This document shows positions 6,069 to 11,821 of a DNA stretch of 11,821 nucleotides, piece after piece. Source of the DNA: Methanosarcinaceae archaeon (GTDB lineage: Archaea > Halobacteriota > Methanosarcinia > Methanosarcinales > Methanosarcinaceae); contig JAUWBW010000035.1 of the NCBI GenBank assembly GCA_030609665.1, forward strand, positions 1-11,821. The letters run 5' to 3'. A program made the translations under genes and the position numbers. Position 1 is the first letter of the stretch. Each line of letters opens with the position of its first letter. The notes under the pieces were generated by a model. That model made no database searches and was not told the DNA's origin. It was given only the letters and a program-made list of their open reading frames with translations.

Positions 6069-7796
6069 TTATTCAATAGCCATCAGAACGTCGCCGGAAC
6101 TTACCGAATCGCCATCAGCAATGAATATTTCCTTCACAACACCGCCATGGGTTGCGTGTACTCCATTCTCCATCTTCATTGCCTCAAGGACACATATCGT
6201 ATCCCCTTCTGCAACAGTATCACCAACCTCAACCTCGATCGATAACACCATGCCCTGCATGGAACTGGTGACTGCACCCTCCACTGATTCAGGTGTCACA
6301 TTTGCATTTGTTGGTGCATCTGCAACCGACACAACGCCACCTGTAGGTTCTACCTTTACATCGAACACATCACCATCAACCTCTACCCTGAATTCCGTAG
6401 GAATGGCGGCTGATGGTGCAGAAACTGCTGCTTCTGTTTTGACAGGCATGAGAGCCTCCTCTACCGCTTCACCTTTCAAGAACTTCGGAGCAATTGCAGG
6501 ATAGAGAATATAGGTTAGCACATCCTCCTCCTTTTTCACCAAACCAAGTTCTGCCGCTTCTTTTTTCAAGCTCTCGTATTCAGGTTCCAATAGATCAGCC
6601 GGACGACATGTGATCGGCTCTTCATCACCTATGATCTTCGTGATGATATCATCACTAATAGGTGCAGGAGAACGACCATACAGCCCTCGCACATAATCCT
6701 TAACCTCTTTTGGGATAACCTTATACCGCTCGCCCATAAGCACATTCATGACCGCCTGTGTTCCAACGATCTGGCTCGTTGGCGTGACAAGAGGCGGATA
6801 ACCAAGTTCAGCACGCACCTTTGGCATCTCTGCAAGCACATCGTCGTACTTGTCAAGTGCATTCTGCTCTTTTAATTGTGAAACCAGATTGGATAACATG
6901 CCACCGGGTATCTGGTACAAGAGCACATTCGTATCGATCTGCTCTGATATCGGGTCAAGGATACCACGATATTCATCCTTTAACTTCTTGAAATACGCTG
7001 CAGCTTCCGATAAAAGTTCCAGGTCAAGCCCGGTGTCATAAGGAGTCGCTGCAAGTGATGCAACCATTGTTTCGGTTGGTGGCTGTGACGTTCCACCCGA
7101 TAGTGGAGACAGTGCCGTATCAAGAATGTCCACACCTGCCTCACAGGCTGCCATGTAGCTCATCGGTGCCATACCTGATGTGCAGTGACAGTGAAGTGCA
7201 ATTGGCAAGGATACTTCTTTTTTGATGGCTTTGATGATGACATGTGCCTCATGGGGTGAAAGGAGACCTGCCATGTCCTTTATACACAGGGAATCGCATT
7301 CGAGTTGCTCAAGGTCCTTTGCAAGTTCCACATACTTTTCAACTGTGTGCACCGGACTGATGGTATAACAAACAGTACCCTGCACATGTGCACCTTCGCG
7401 GTTTGCTACTTTGATCGCGGTTTCCATGTTGCGAATATCGTTTACTGCATCGAATATCCTGAAAATGTCAATACCATTCTCATGAGCTTTTGTGACAAAC
7501 TTGTCCACCACATCATCGGAATAATGACGATATCCCACCAGATTCTGACCCCGAAGAAGCATCTGGGCAGGAGTATTATGCATGTGTTTTTTAAGTTCCA
7601 GCAGGCGCTCCCATGGGTCTTCATTAAGGTATCTTATGCATGTATCAAAAGTTGCCCCTCCCCACATCTCAAGGGAAAAATATCCGACCTGATCCAATTT
7701 ATCGACTATTGGCATCATATCACGCGTACGCATGCGCGTGGCAAGAAGAGATTGATGTGCATCCCGAAGAATGGTTTCTGTAAGTTTGACTTTCAT
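6069..7796 (-). CDS. pycB: Pyruvate carboxylase subunit B (carboxyltransferase plus biotin carrier)
   Basis: Transfers CO2 from carboxybiotin to pyruvate. Of 575 residues, 1-300 are the HMGL-like TIM barrel: RDAHQSLLATRMRT (11-24) opens it, and the metal site has Asp12, His202 and His204 (LHCHC), with the probably carbamylated Lys173 in CIKDMAG. Residues about 300-445 are the PYC conserved domain (PGGMLSNL, GYPPLVTPTSQIVGTQAV, YGRSPAPI). A Pro/Ala-rich linker (about 450-466) leads to a biotinyl domain (about 467-575) with EAMKM, biotin on Lys541. The very close oxaloacetate decarboxylase alpha subunit is the alternative, but no membrane beta subunit is present and pycA follows directly. GAGGTG (7801-7806) is 4 bases from the ATG. 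No biotin ligase gene is in the window. Confidence 0.95.
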   Translation of the reverse strand: MKVKLTETILRDAHQSLLATRMRTRDMMPIVDKLDQVGYFSLEMWGGATFDTCIRYLNEDPWERLLELKKHMHNTPAQMLLRGQNLVGYRHYSDDVVDKFVTKAHENGIDIFRIFDAVNDIRNMETAIKVANREGAHVQGTVCYTISPVHTVEKYVELAKDLEQLECDSLCIKDMAGLLSPHEAHVIIKAIKKEVSLPIALHCHCTSGMAPMSYMAACEAGVDILDTALSPLSGGTSQPPTETMVASLAATPYDTGLDLELLSEAAAYFKKLKDEYRGILDPISEQIDTNVLLYQIPGGMLSNLVSQLKEQNALDKYDDVLAEMPKVRAELGYPPLVTPTSQIVGTQAVMNVLMGERYKVIPKEVKDYVRGLYGRSPAPISDDIITKIIGDEEPITCRPADLLEPEYESLKKEAAELGLVKKEEDVLTYILYPAIAPKFLKGEAVEEALMPVKTEAAVSAPSAAIPTEFRVEVDGDVFDVKVEPTGGVVSVADAPTNANVTPESVEGAVTSSMQGMVLSIEVEVGDTVAEGDTICVLEAMKMENGVHATHGGVVKEIFIADGDSVSSGDVLMAIE

Positions 7797-7865
7797 TGAA
7801 CACCTCTATGAAACTGGAAATATTGATTATGTAGATTAATTGATAATTGGTTATAGCAAATGAAA

Positions 7866-7899
7866 TTGTACCTAATTGTACAACTCCTTTTATTTAGTT
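7866..7899 (-). promoter_or_regulatory. pycBA promoter with TTGTAC-N6-GTACAA operator candidate
   Basis: On the minus strand a TATA-like element (AAACTAAATAAAAGG, about 7887-7900) precedes pycB. A start about 25 bases downstream would fall at about 7868, inside a perfect palindrome TTGTAC-CTAATT-GTACAA (7866-7883). The half-site AATTGTAC is also repeated directly at a 10-bp period (7864-7871 and 7874-7881). A dyad between the TATA box and the start site is a classic archaeal repressor position. The predicted leader is about 70 nt. Confidence 0.5.
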
Positions 7900-7982
7900 T
7901 CTGGTATTGGTTTATGTGCAAAATGTCAGATGCCATGTTTGGAGGCAAACTTCATGTAGTATAGTCGTGTTTTTGCGTGTGC

Positions 7983-8273
7983 ATGGGGTCCACACAACCA
8001 TCAAGAGTGGCATGCACCGAATCACCTGATGGGCGCAAGAAAATCTTCGCTGAAGCTCAGATTAACTTGGAGTACATAATTTTACAAATTATATACAACG
8101 AGAAAATGCTCACTTCGTTCGCATTAACTCGCACTATATACTTATAAAATATATACTACAAGAAATGGACACTTACATTACTAACAGAGGCTCAGGTAAC
8201 ATCACTTTCAGGATATATTGTCAAACATGGAATCGCATTGCCTGAATTAATGGACAGGATGAACAGGATATAA
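7983..8273 (+). pseudogene. Possible ORF remnant interrupted by the repeat
   Basis: One plus-strand frame is open from ATG 7983 to TAA 8145 (54 codons), and continues open after that stop from 8148 to TAA 8273. The outer parts read like ordinary protein (visible residues TESPDGRKKIFAEAQINLE and, at the end, SGYIVKHGIALPELMDRMN), while the middle part is the AT-rich repeat at 8071-8158, which brings the stop codon. I recognise no family. There is no clear ribosome site. It may be a small gene disrupted by the element or a chance frame. Confidence 0.2.
8071..8158 (+). repeat. Structured repeat element, copy C (palindromic)
   Basis: Left arm 8071-8102 and right arm 8128-8158 form a long imperfect inverted repeat whose ends read AGTACATA and TATATACT. 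Inside is the hairpin CGAG-AA-AATGC-N11-GCATT-AA-CTCG (8099-8131). Segment 8099-8158 aligns with 1791-1851 with about 7-8 differences in 61 positions, and its last 32 bases (8127-8158) differ from 1820-1851 at one position. Only a single-unit copy is present here, without the inverted partner seen at 1730-1763. No target-site duplication was found. Confidence 0.7.
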
Positions 8274-8293
8274 GTGGTCTGCCCCATCCTGTT
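8262..8293 (-). terminator. Hairpin downstream of the helicase gene
   Basis: AACAGGAT (8262-8269) pairs with ATCCTGTT (8286-8293), an 8-bp stem with a 16-nt loop, 41 bases beyond the helicase stop codon. ACAGGAT also occurs just outside at 8254-8260, allowing an alternative pairing. No T-run follows on the minus strand, so this may be a 3'-end hairpin rather than a true terminator. Confidence 0.3.
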
Positions 8294-8333
8294 AATCCCG
8301 TCTAATATTTACCCACTCTATGTTAAGAAGATT

Positions 8334-9635
8334 CTACTTTTTACCGCTCCCTTCGACCACCATCTTCAACAAAGCAGCAGCCACATCAAAAGAAGCATAA
8401 TCCTCCTGAATTACCTTTTCGACCAGATTTTCATATTTGCCCAGATGACCTTCATCCACAATTCCTTTAACCTTTTCTAAAAGCAGGTTTGTCCGGATCG
8501 CATTGACATCACTGACAGAAGGAACCTTTAGAGATTTGATATTAGTCTTTGTGAACTTTTGGATGGCCCTGATCCTGTGTACTTCCCTGCCCGAAACAAA
8601 GGTGAATGCATGCCCGGCTTTTCCGGCCCTGGCAGTCCTTCCGATCCTATGTACATAATATTCGACATCCGTAGGTATGTCATAGTTGAACACAGCATCT
8701 GTTGCGCCCACATCGATCCCCCTGGCTGCTACGTCAGTGGCAACCAATATGTCAATCTCCCCATTTCTGAATTTCGACATGACACGATCCCTTTGATTCT
8801 GTTGCATATCCCCATGCAATCCATCAACCAGATATCCTTTTGTCTTGAGGTCTTCAACCAATTCATCTACACGTTTTTTAGTATTGCAGAACACGAGGGA
8901 TAAATTGAAATCATGAAGATCGATCAAACGGGATAAGACCTCTGATTTTGCATGTTTTTTTACTTCACAATAAAATTGTTTAACTTCGGGAGTGGTCATT
9001 TTCTTGTGTACCAGTTTCACTATTTGTGGGTTGTCCTGATACTTTTTTGCCATACGTAAAATTGCCTTTGACATGGTTGCGGAGAAGAGAATGGTCTGCC
9101 TCTTATCTGGCATCTTCTCAACAATGTGTTCAATGTCATCCCGGAATCCCATGTCCAGCATTTCATCTGCTTCATCCAGTATAATGATTTTCACGCTACC
9201 CATTTTCAATGTCCGGCGGTTCATATGATCCATAACACGACCGGGAGTGCCGATTATGATCTGTACACCTTTTCTCAACGCTTTGATCTGGCGGTCTATG
9301 GGTTGTCCACCGTAAACCGGCAATATCCGAATAGCTTTTTGATACCTTGACAGCTTTTTCAGTTCTTCAGATACCTGAATTGCCAGCTCTCGTGTGGGAC
9401 ATAAGATCACAGCCTGTAATCCCTTATTCCCAGGATCGATCATTTCTAATGTTGCAATTCCAAAAGCTGCAGTCTTGCCAGTGCCTGTTTGCGCCTGTCC
9501 AACAAGATCATCCCCATTCAGCATATGCGGGATGGCTTGTGCCTGAATGGGAGTGGGCTCCTCAAAACCCATATCCTTGATTGCCAGTTTTATTTCCTTT
9601 GATATGTTTAGATCATTGAACTTTGAATTTTCCAT
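8334..9635 (-). CDS. DEAD-box ATP-dependent RNA helicase
   Basis: Unwinds short RNA duplexes or remodels RNA-protein complexes, as in ribosome assembly and RNA decay; archaeal homologues are often cold-induced. All core motifs are present in 433 residues: Q-motif EEPTPIQAQAIP (25-36), I AQTGTGKT (48-55), Ia PTRELA (80-85), Ib TPGR (130-133), II DEAD (154-157), III SAT (185-187), IV LVFCNT (247-252), V ATDVAARGID (299-308), VI HRIGRTARAG (329-338). After the RecA2 domain comes a tail of about 60 residues, mostly helical in character, ending VEGSGKK. It lacks the long Gly/Arg-rich C-terminus of some methanogen cold-shock helicases. GGTGAT (9641-9646) lies 5 bases before the ATG. It stands apart from endA by about 190 bases and probably has its own promoter. 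Confidence 0.95.
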   Translation of the reverse strand: MENSKFNDLNISKEIKLAIKDMGFEEPTPIQAQAIPHMLNGDDLVGQAQTGTGKTAAFGIATLEMIDPGNKGLQAVILCPTRELAIQVSEELKKLSRYQKAIRILPVYGGQPIDRQIKALRKGVQIIIGTPGRVMDHMNRRTLKMGSVKIIILDEADEMLDMGFRDDIEHIVEKMPDKRQTILFSATMSKAILRMAKKYQDNPQIVKLVHKKMTTPEVKQFYCEVKKHAKSEVLSRLIDLHDFNLSLVFCNTKKRVDELVEDLKTKGYLVDGLHGDMQQNQRDRVMSKFRNGEIDILVATDVAARGIDVGATDAVFNYDIPTDVEYYVHRIGRTARAGKAGHAFTFVSGREVHRIRAIQKFTKTNIKSLKVPSVSDVNAIRTNLLLEKVKGIVDEGHLGKYENLVEKVIQEDYASFDVAAALLKMVVEGSGKK

Positions 9636-9679
9636 GTGTAATCACCTTAAAAGTATTATTGAGATTTTCGATTTAACCT

Positions 9680-9690
9680 CTATAAAAACC
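9680..9690 (-). promoter_or_regulatory. TATA box of the helicase gene
   Basis: GGTTTTTATAG on the minus strand. A start site about 25 bases downstream, near 9660, would give a short leader with the GGTGAT ribosome site at 9641-9646. Confidence 0.4.
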
Positions 9691-9748
9691 ATACATCCTA
9701 ACAAATTTATCCTCATAAACGTCATAATTGTGCATAGATCAGTGGTAC

Positions 9749-9822
9749 GGGGATGCCGCCGCTTGCGGCGGTCATCATTAGTTTTAGTTTAACTAAACCA
9801 ATGACCATATTTTGTAATCCCC
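9749..9822 (-). other. GC-rich hairpin and possible three-way junction between endA and the helicase gene
   Basis: An outer stem GGGGAT/ATCCCC (9749-9754 and 9817-9822) can enclose two helices. The first is CCGCCG-CTTG-CGGCGG (9756-9771), a very stable tetraloop hairpin in otherwise AT-rich DNA. The second is GGTCAT/ATGACC (9770-9775 and 9801-9806) topped by TTTAG/CTAAA (9783-9787 and 9793-9797). It starts 6 bases after the endA stop, so it could be the endA 3' end, or a leader element of the helicase mRNA if transcription starts further upstream than the TATA box suggests. Confidence 0.4.
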
Positions 9823-9828
9823 ACGCAA

Positions 9829-10884
9829 TCACATCTTTATCCGGCCAATATCGACATAATCAACCCCCTTCTCGCTCTGCACTGCAAAGACCATGTGCTT
9901 CCTCACACTATTCGCTACCCGGATAGCCCGTGACATGACAGGCAATGCAAACTCATGATCAGGTGAGATCGTATGTACAAGATTCTCAGAGTGCGGCATC
10001 TTGGCAAGTGATCTTATCTGGCTGTACAGCCTGAAGTGGGTTCCGAACTTGAATCCGGTCTTTGGAACAAGCCCTCGGTTTCGCAGGTCTTCGTACACTT
10101 TGTACTTGCTAAAAAATTCAGGCTCGATCGCAGACGCACGCTTTGAGAACTCCTCAATGTCCAGAACAGCATCTGACTCGCGGTCATGTATCTCGATGAT
10201 CCCGTTCTCAAGCAGGTATCGGGATTCAACAAGTGACAACTGCAACCTGTTCTCATCAAGCATCTTGCCGTAAAAACCATTTTCAAACAATGTACTCGAT
10301 GCCTCGCTGTCCCAGATGATCACGCGCTCTTCTAAAAGTGTAGCCTCGGCTGTGATATTCGGATATATTTCATCCATTTCACCTTTTGGATTTACGGACT
10401 TGACCTCGTAGAACGTAATATCACTCTCCTCATCAACAATTGCAAGTATCATCTGTTTGCGGACATTAGAAGCCGCATTCAATGACTTCATCAGATCACG
10501 AAGTGGCATTGGTATGCGCTCGGTGCGGACATATACAAAACTCTTCGCAGCCGTCTTGCCGGGATGCCCGCCTCTTGGGTATATCCTGAAATCAGTGACA
10601 CTGGGCTGAACATACAAACCCCTCTCCCGCAGGTCTTTGTAGACGATATATTTCAACTCAAAATATTGCTGTCGCATCGATGCGATCTTAAAAAAGTCGG
10701 CAAAATCAAGAATCTCACCATCAAGTTCGACATCGATCTTGTTGCGGTAGAGCAGAAATGCCGCTTCAATAAGTGTAAGTTCAAGAATATCGCCTTTTGG
10801 TCGCCCGTAATATCCTACATTATACAGTTCATTGATTGCCTGTTTATCAGCTACAACAACATCTTTTGTCAATTTACCTATCAC
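9829..10884 (-). CDS. endA: tRNA-splicing endonuclease EndA, fused two-repeat form
   Basis: Cuts introns from pre-tRNA at the bulge-helix-bulge motif. At about 350 residues this is the tandem-repeat form known from Archaeoglobus fulgidus, which works as a homodimer. Each half has an N-terminal subdomain and a nuclease fold. I start at GTG 10884 (351 aa), because GGTGA lies 5 bases upstream; the longer GTG start at 10893 would overlap that site. In this numbering the C-terminal half carries the catalytic triad Tyr287 (FRLY), His298 (MPHSENLVH) and Lys329 (NSVRKHMVFAV), with spacing close to the A. fulgidus enzyme. The N-terminal half keeps FRIY and NVRKQM (Lys143) but has Ala113 where the His should be, so it is structural, as expected for this form. 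Confidence 0.93.
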   Translation of the reverse strand: MIGKLTKDVVVADKQAINELYNVGYYGRPKGDILELTLIEAAFLLYRNKIDVELDGEILDFADFFKIASMRQQYFELKYIVYKDLRERGLYVQPSVTDFRIYPRGGHPGKTAAKSFVYVRTERIPMPLRDLMKSLNAASNVRKQMILAIVDEESDITFYEVKSVNPKGEMDEIYPNITAEATLLEERVIIWDSEASSTLFENGFYGKMLDENRLQLSLVESRYLLENGIIEIHDRESDAVLDIEEFSKRASAIEPEFFSKYKVYEDLRNRGLVPKTGFKFGTHFRLYSQIRSLAKMPHSENLVHTISPDHEFALPVMSRAIRVANSVRKHMVFAVQSEKGVDYVDIGRIKM

Positions 10885-10948
10885 TTGAGTCACCTAAAAA
10901 AAGTCAACAAAAATTAAAGGTCATGTGGCAATTGAGTTCACACATAAG

Positions 10949-10961
10949 ATCAGTATAAAAA
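10949..10961 (-). promoter_or_regulatory. Possible TATA box for endA
   Basis: CTTTTTATACTGA on the minus strand, directly after the stop of the LSm-like gene and about 65-75 bases before the endA start. A T-tract (10893-10900 region) lies just upstream of the endA ribosome site. endA could be read from here or from the upstream gene; the gap of about 78 bases allows both. Confidence 0.3.
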
Positions 10962-10962
10962 G

Positions 10963-11184
10963 TTATATTTCGCCAAACGGTTCGACAACAACAAATTTTT
11001 CGCATCCCATGATCACCTTATTGATGTCGTGCCATGCAATCATCATATCAGATGTATCATCAGATGGTATGAAGTGTACTCCAAAATCATCGAATTCTGT
11101 AATCCTTCCAGTCCTGAATATTAAGGAACTAAGTTCGATCGTAACTTTTTTATCGATGCAGTTTTTGAATACTTCCAGATTCAT
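10963..11184 (-). CDS. Small LSm-like protein (hypothetical)
   Basis: A 73-residue acidic protein, MNLEVFKNCIDKKVTIEL..., whose pattern fits a small Sm-type beta barrel: a short N-terminal helix (residues 1-11), an Sm1-like run (13-38, KVTIEL...RTGRITEFDDFGVHF) and an Sm2-like strand pair (47-59, MMIAWHDINKVIM). The classical Sm2 RG dipeptide is absent, so RNA binding is unproven. Alternatives are another SH3-like barrel or an uncharacterised archaeal family. ATG at 11184 is preceded by a GGGGAT-like site 9-14 bases upstream. It is on the same strand as endA and about 78 bases before it, which suggests but does not prove a shared RNA role. The promoter region carries unusual tandem repeats and palindromes. 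Confidence 0.6.
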   Translation of the reverse strand: MNLEVFKNCIDKKVTIELSSLIFRTGRITEFDDFGVHFIPSDDTSDMMIAWHDINKVIMGCEKFVVVEPFGEI

Positions 11185-11208
11185 TATGATTGATCCCCTT
11201 CAGGACGA

Positions 11209-11272
11209 TGTACGTACACCCAATTACAATTACAATTGTAATATCAATTTAATATCAATTTAATATCAATTT
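11209..11272 (-). repeat. Palindromes and three tandem 11-bp repeats upstream of the LSm-like gene
   Basis: AATATCAATTT occurs three times in perfect tandem (11240-11250, 11251-11261, 11262-11272). Next to it are CAATTA twice plus CAATTG (11221-11238), a 14-bp perfect palindrome ATTACAATTGTAAT (11229-11242) and a 10-bp palindrome TGTACGTACA (11209-11218). They lie 25-88 bases before the LSm-like start codon, where promoter and operator would be. Iteron-like binding sites or simple slippage repeats are both possible. Confidence 0.55.
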
Positions 11273-11326
11273 TAATTATACTTAAAATTGAACCTACAAG
11301 TACTTAAAACTATAGAAATTCAACAG

Positions 11327-11821
11327 TTAATCCTTCAATACATACTTAACGAACGATTCTGCAAATTCCCTGTATGAAACCCCGTGCAAATGTGCATACG
11401 AACCTATCGTATTGTTCACCGTAAGTCCATCCCAGCCATCGATTATCCCGACCCCTCGGGAAAGTTTGATCGCAAACTTTGCATCTGAGGGTAGGTCAAC
11501 TATCTCGGAATGATGAAATTCATGTCCCTTGAATGAGTTTCCGCTTTTACCGATCACAGTATCCATCTCCAGTGTCCCGATATTGTAACTGACAACCCTT
11601 GTATGCCCCATAAGCGTGTGTCCCGGAAGTGCACCAACCATCTGGTGTGTGGATTCCGGCATGTCAGCCATGTGGTATGTACCTTTTCCCTTGACACCGG
11701 TTGTCAATTTTTCGGTCAGGTACATCAATCCGCCACATTCCGCATAGATCGGTAACCCGGCGGCAGAAGCCTCTTTGATGTCATTTCGCATCGACTTATT
11801 CGCTTCCAGTTCAGCCGCAAA
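11327..11821 (-). CDS. cfbB: Cobyrinate / Ni-sirohydrochlorin a,c-diamide synthase, C-terminal part (5'-truncated)
   Basis: This is the glutamine amidotransferase domain of the CbiA/CfbB family. The enzyme amidates the a and c side chains of cobyrinate (cobalamin route) or Ni-sirohydrochlorin (F430 route) with ATP and glutamine. The frame is open to the window edge; 164 residues are visible, about a third of the protein, and the ATP-binding N-terminal domain lies outside. Visible Cys29 in YAECGGLMYL is the GATase nucleophile, and GHEFHHSE holds the expected His. The C-terminus SYAHLHGVSYREFAESFV is typical. In a methanogen the F430 enzyme CfbB is likely, but CbiA cannot be excluded from this fragment. 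It is separated from the LSm-like gene by 142 bases of AT-rich DNA, so it is probably not in one operon with it. Confidence 0.85.
   Translation of the reverse strand, partial: FAAELEANKSMRNDIKEASAAGLPIYAECGGLMYLTEKLTTGVKGKGTYHMADMPESTHQMVGALPGHTLMGHTRVVSYNIGTLEMDTVIGKSGNSFKGHEFHHSEIVDLPSDAKFAIKLSRGVGIIDGWDGLTVNNTIGSYAHLHGVSYREFAESFVKYVLKD

Larger units (their letters stand above)
7797..8333. other. Spacer of 537 bp between helicase gene and pycB
   Basis: It holds the pycBA promoter, a bulged hairpin (GTGCATG 7979-7985 with CATGCAC 8011-8017, and CCAC 7990-7993 with GTGG 8007-8010), the structured repeat at 8071-8158, a possible gene remnant on the plus strand, and a hairpin near the helicase 3' end. 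No tRNA or recognisable RNA gene was seen. Confidence 0.5.

Noticed and set aside
6069..7796. Oxaloacetate decarboxylase alpha subunit instead of PycB
   Set aside because: No decarboxylase beta or gamma membrane subunits are present, and a biotin carboxylase gene follows by 30 bases.
10893..10963. Longer endA start at GTG 10893
   Set aside because: The codon overlaps the GGTGA ribosome site. GTG 10884 has that site at 5-base spacing, although the longer start cannot be fully excluded.

Overview
The window looks like a chromosomal segment of a methanogenic archaeon of the order Methanosarcinales, probably a methylotrophic genus near Methanococcoides or Methanolobus. The evidence is the gene set: archaeosine synthase ArcS, archaeal DnaG, a UPF0058 protein, two-subunit pyruvate carboxylase, a fused-repeat tRNA-splicing endonuclease, and a cobyrinate or Ni-sirohydrochlorin a,c-diamide synthase. 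Archaeal translation signals (GGTGA-type Shine-Dalgarno sites), TATA-box promoters and AT-rich spacers agree. The genus is an inference from protein flavour, not a search.

Layout. 2-868 (+) is the C-terminal part of arcS, with its catalytic motif at the window edge and a PUA domain. 869-1897 is a gene-poor, AT-rich kilobase with a terminator-like hairpin, several dyads, one doubtful 47-codon ORF and a long structured repeat. 1898-3226 (+) is dnaG. 3510-3794 (+) is a UPF0058 gene that converges on a GNAT acetyltransferase gene (3791-4318, -) with overlapping stop codons. 4554-7796 (-) is the pyruvate carboxylase operon, transcribed pycB then pycA. 7797-8333 holds the pyc promoter, a second copy of the repeat and a possible gene remnant. 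8334-9635 (-) is a DEAD-box RNA helicase, 9829-10884 (-) is endA, 10963-11184 (-) is a small LSm-like protein, and 11327-11821 (-) is the C-terminal part of a CbiA/CfbB-type amidotransferase.

Functional themes. Several genes act on RNA: archaeosine formation in tRNA, the exosome-associated primase-like protein DnaG, tRNA intron cleavage, a DEAD-box helicase and an LSm-like protein. The metabolic core is the anaplerotic carboxylation of pyruvate to oxaloacetate, and the right edge touches corrinoid or F430 synthesis.

The least ordinary feature is a dispersed repeat about 60 bp long. Each copy is a hairpin of the form CGAG-NN-AATSC-(11-12 nt)-GSATT-NN-CTCG followed by an AT-rich, TATA-like tail. 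It occurs upstream of dnaG (1791-1851, with an inverted hairpin copy at 1730-1763), between the helicase and pycB (8099-8158), and in degenerate form across the stop codon of arcS (839-906). One stem base pair covaries between copies (C-G to G-C). The copy upstream of dnaG appears to supply the dnaG TATA box. A separate TTGTAC-N6-GTACAA palindrome sits between the TATA box and the expected start site of pycBA and is a good operator candidate.
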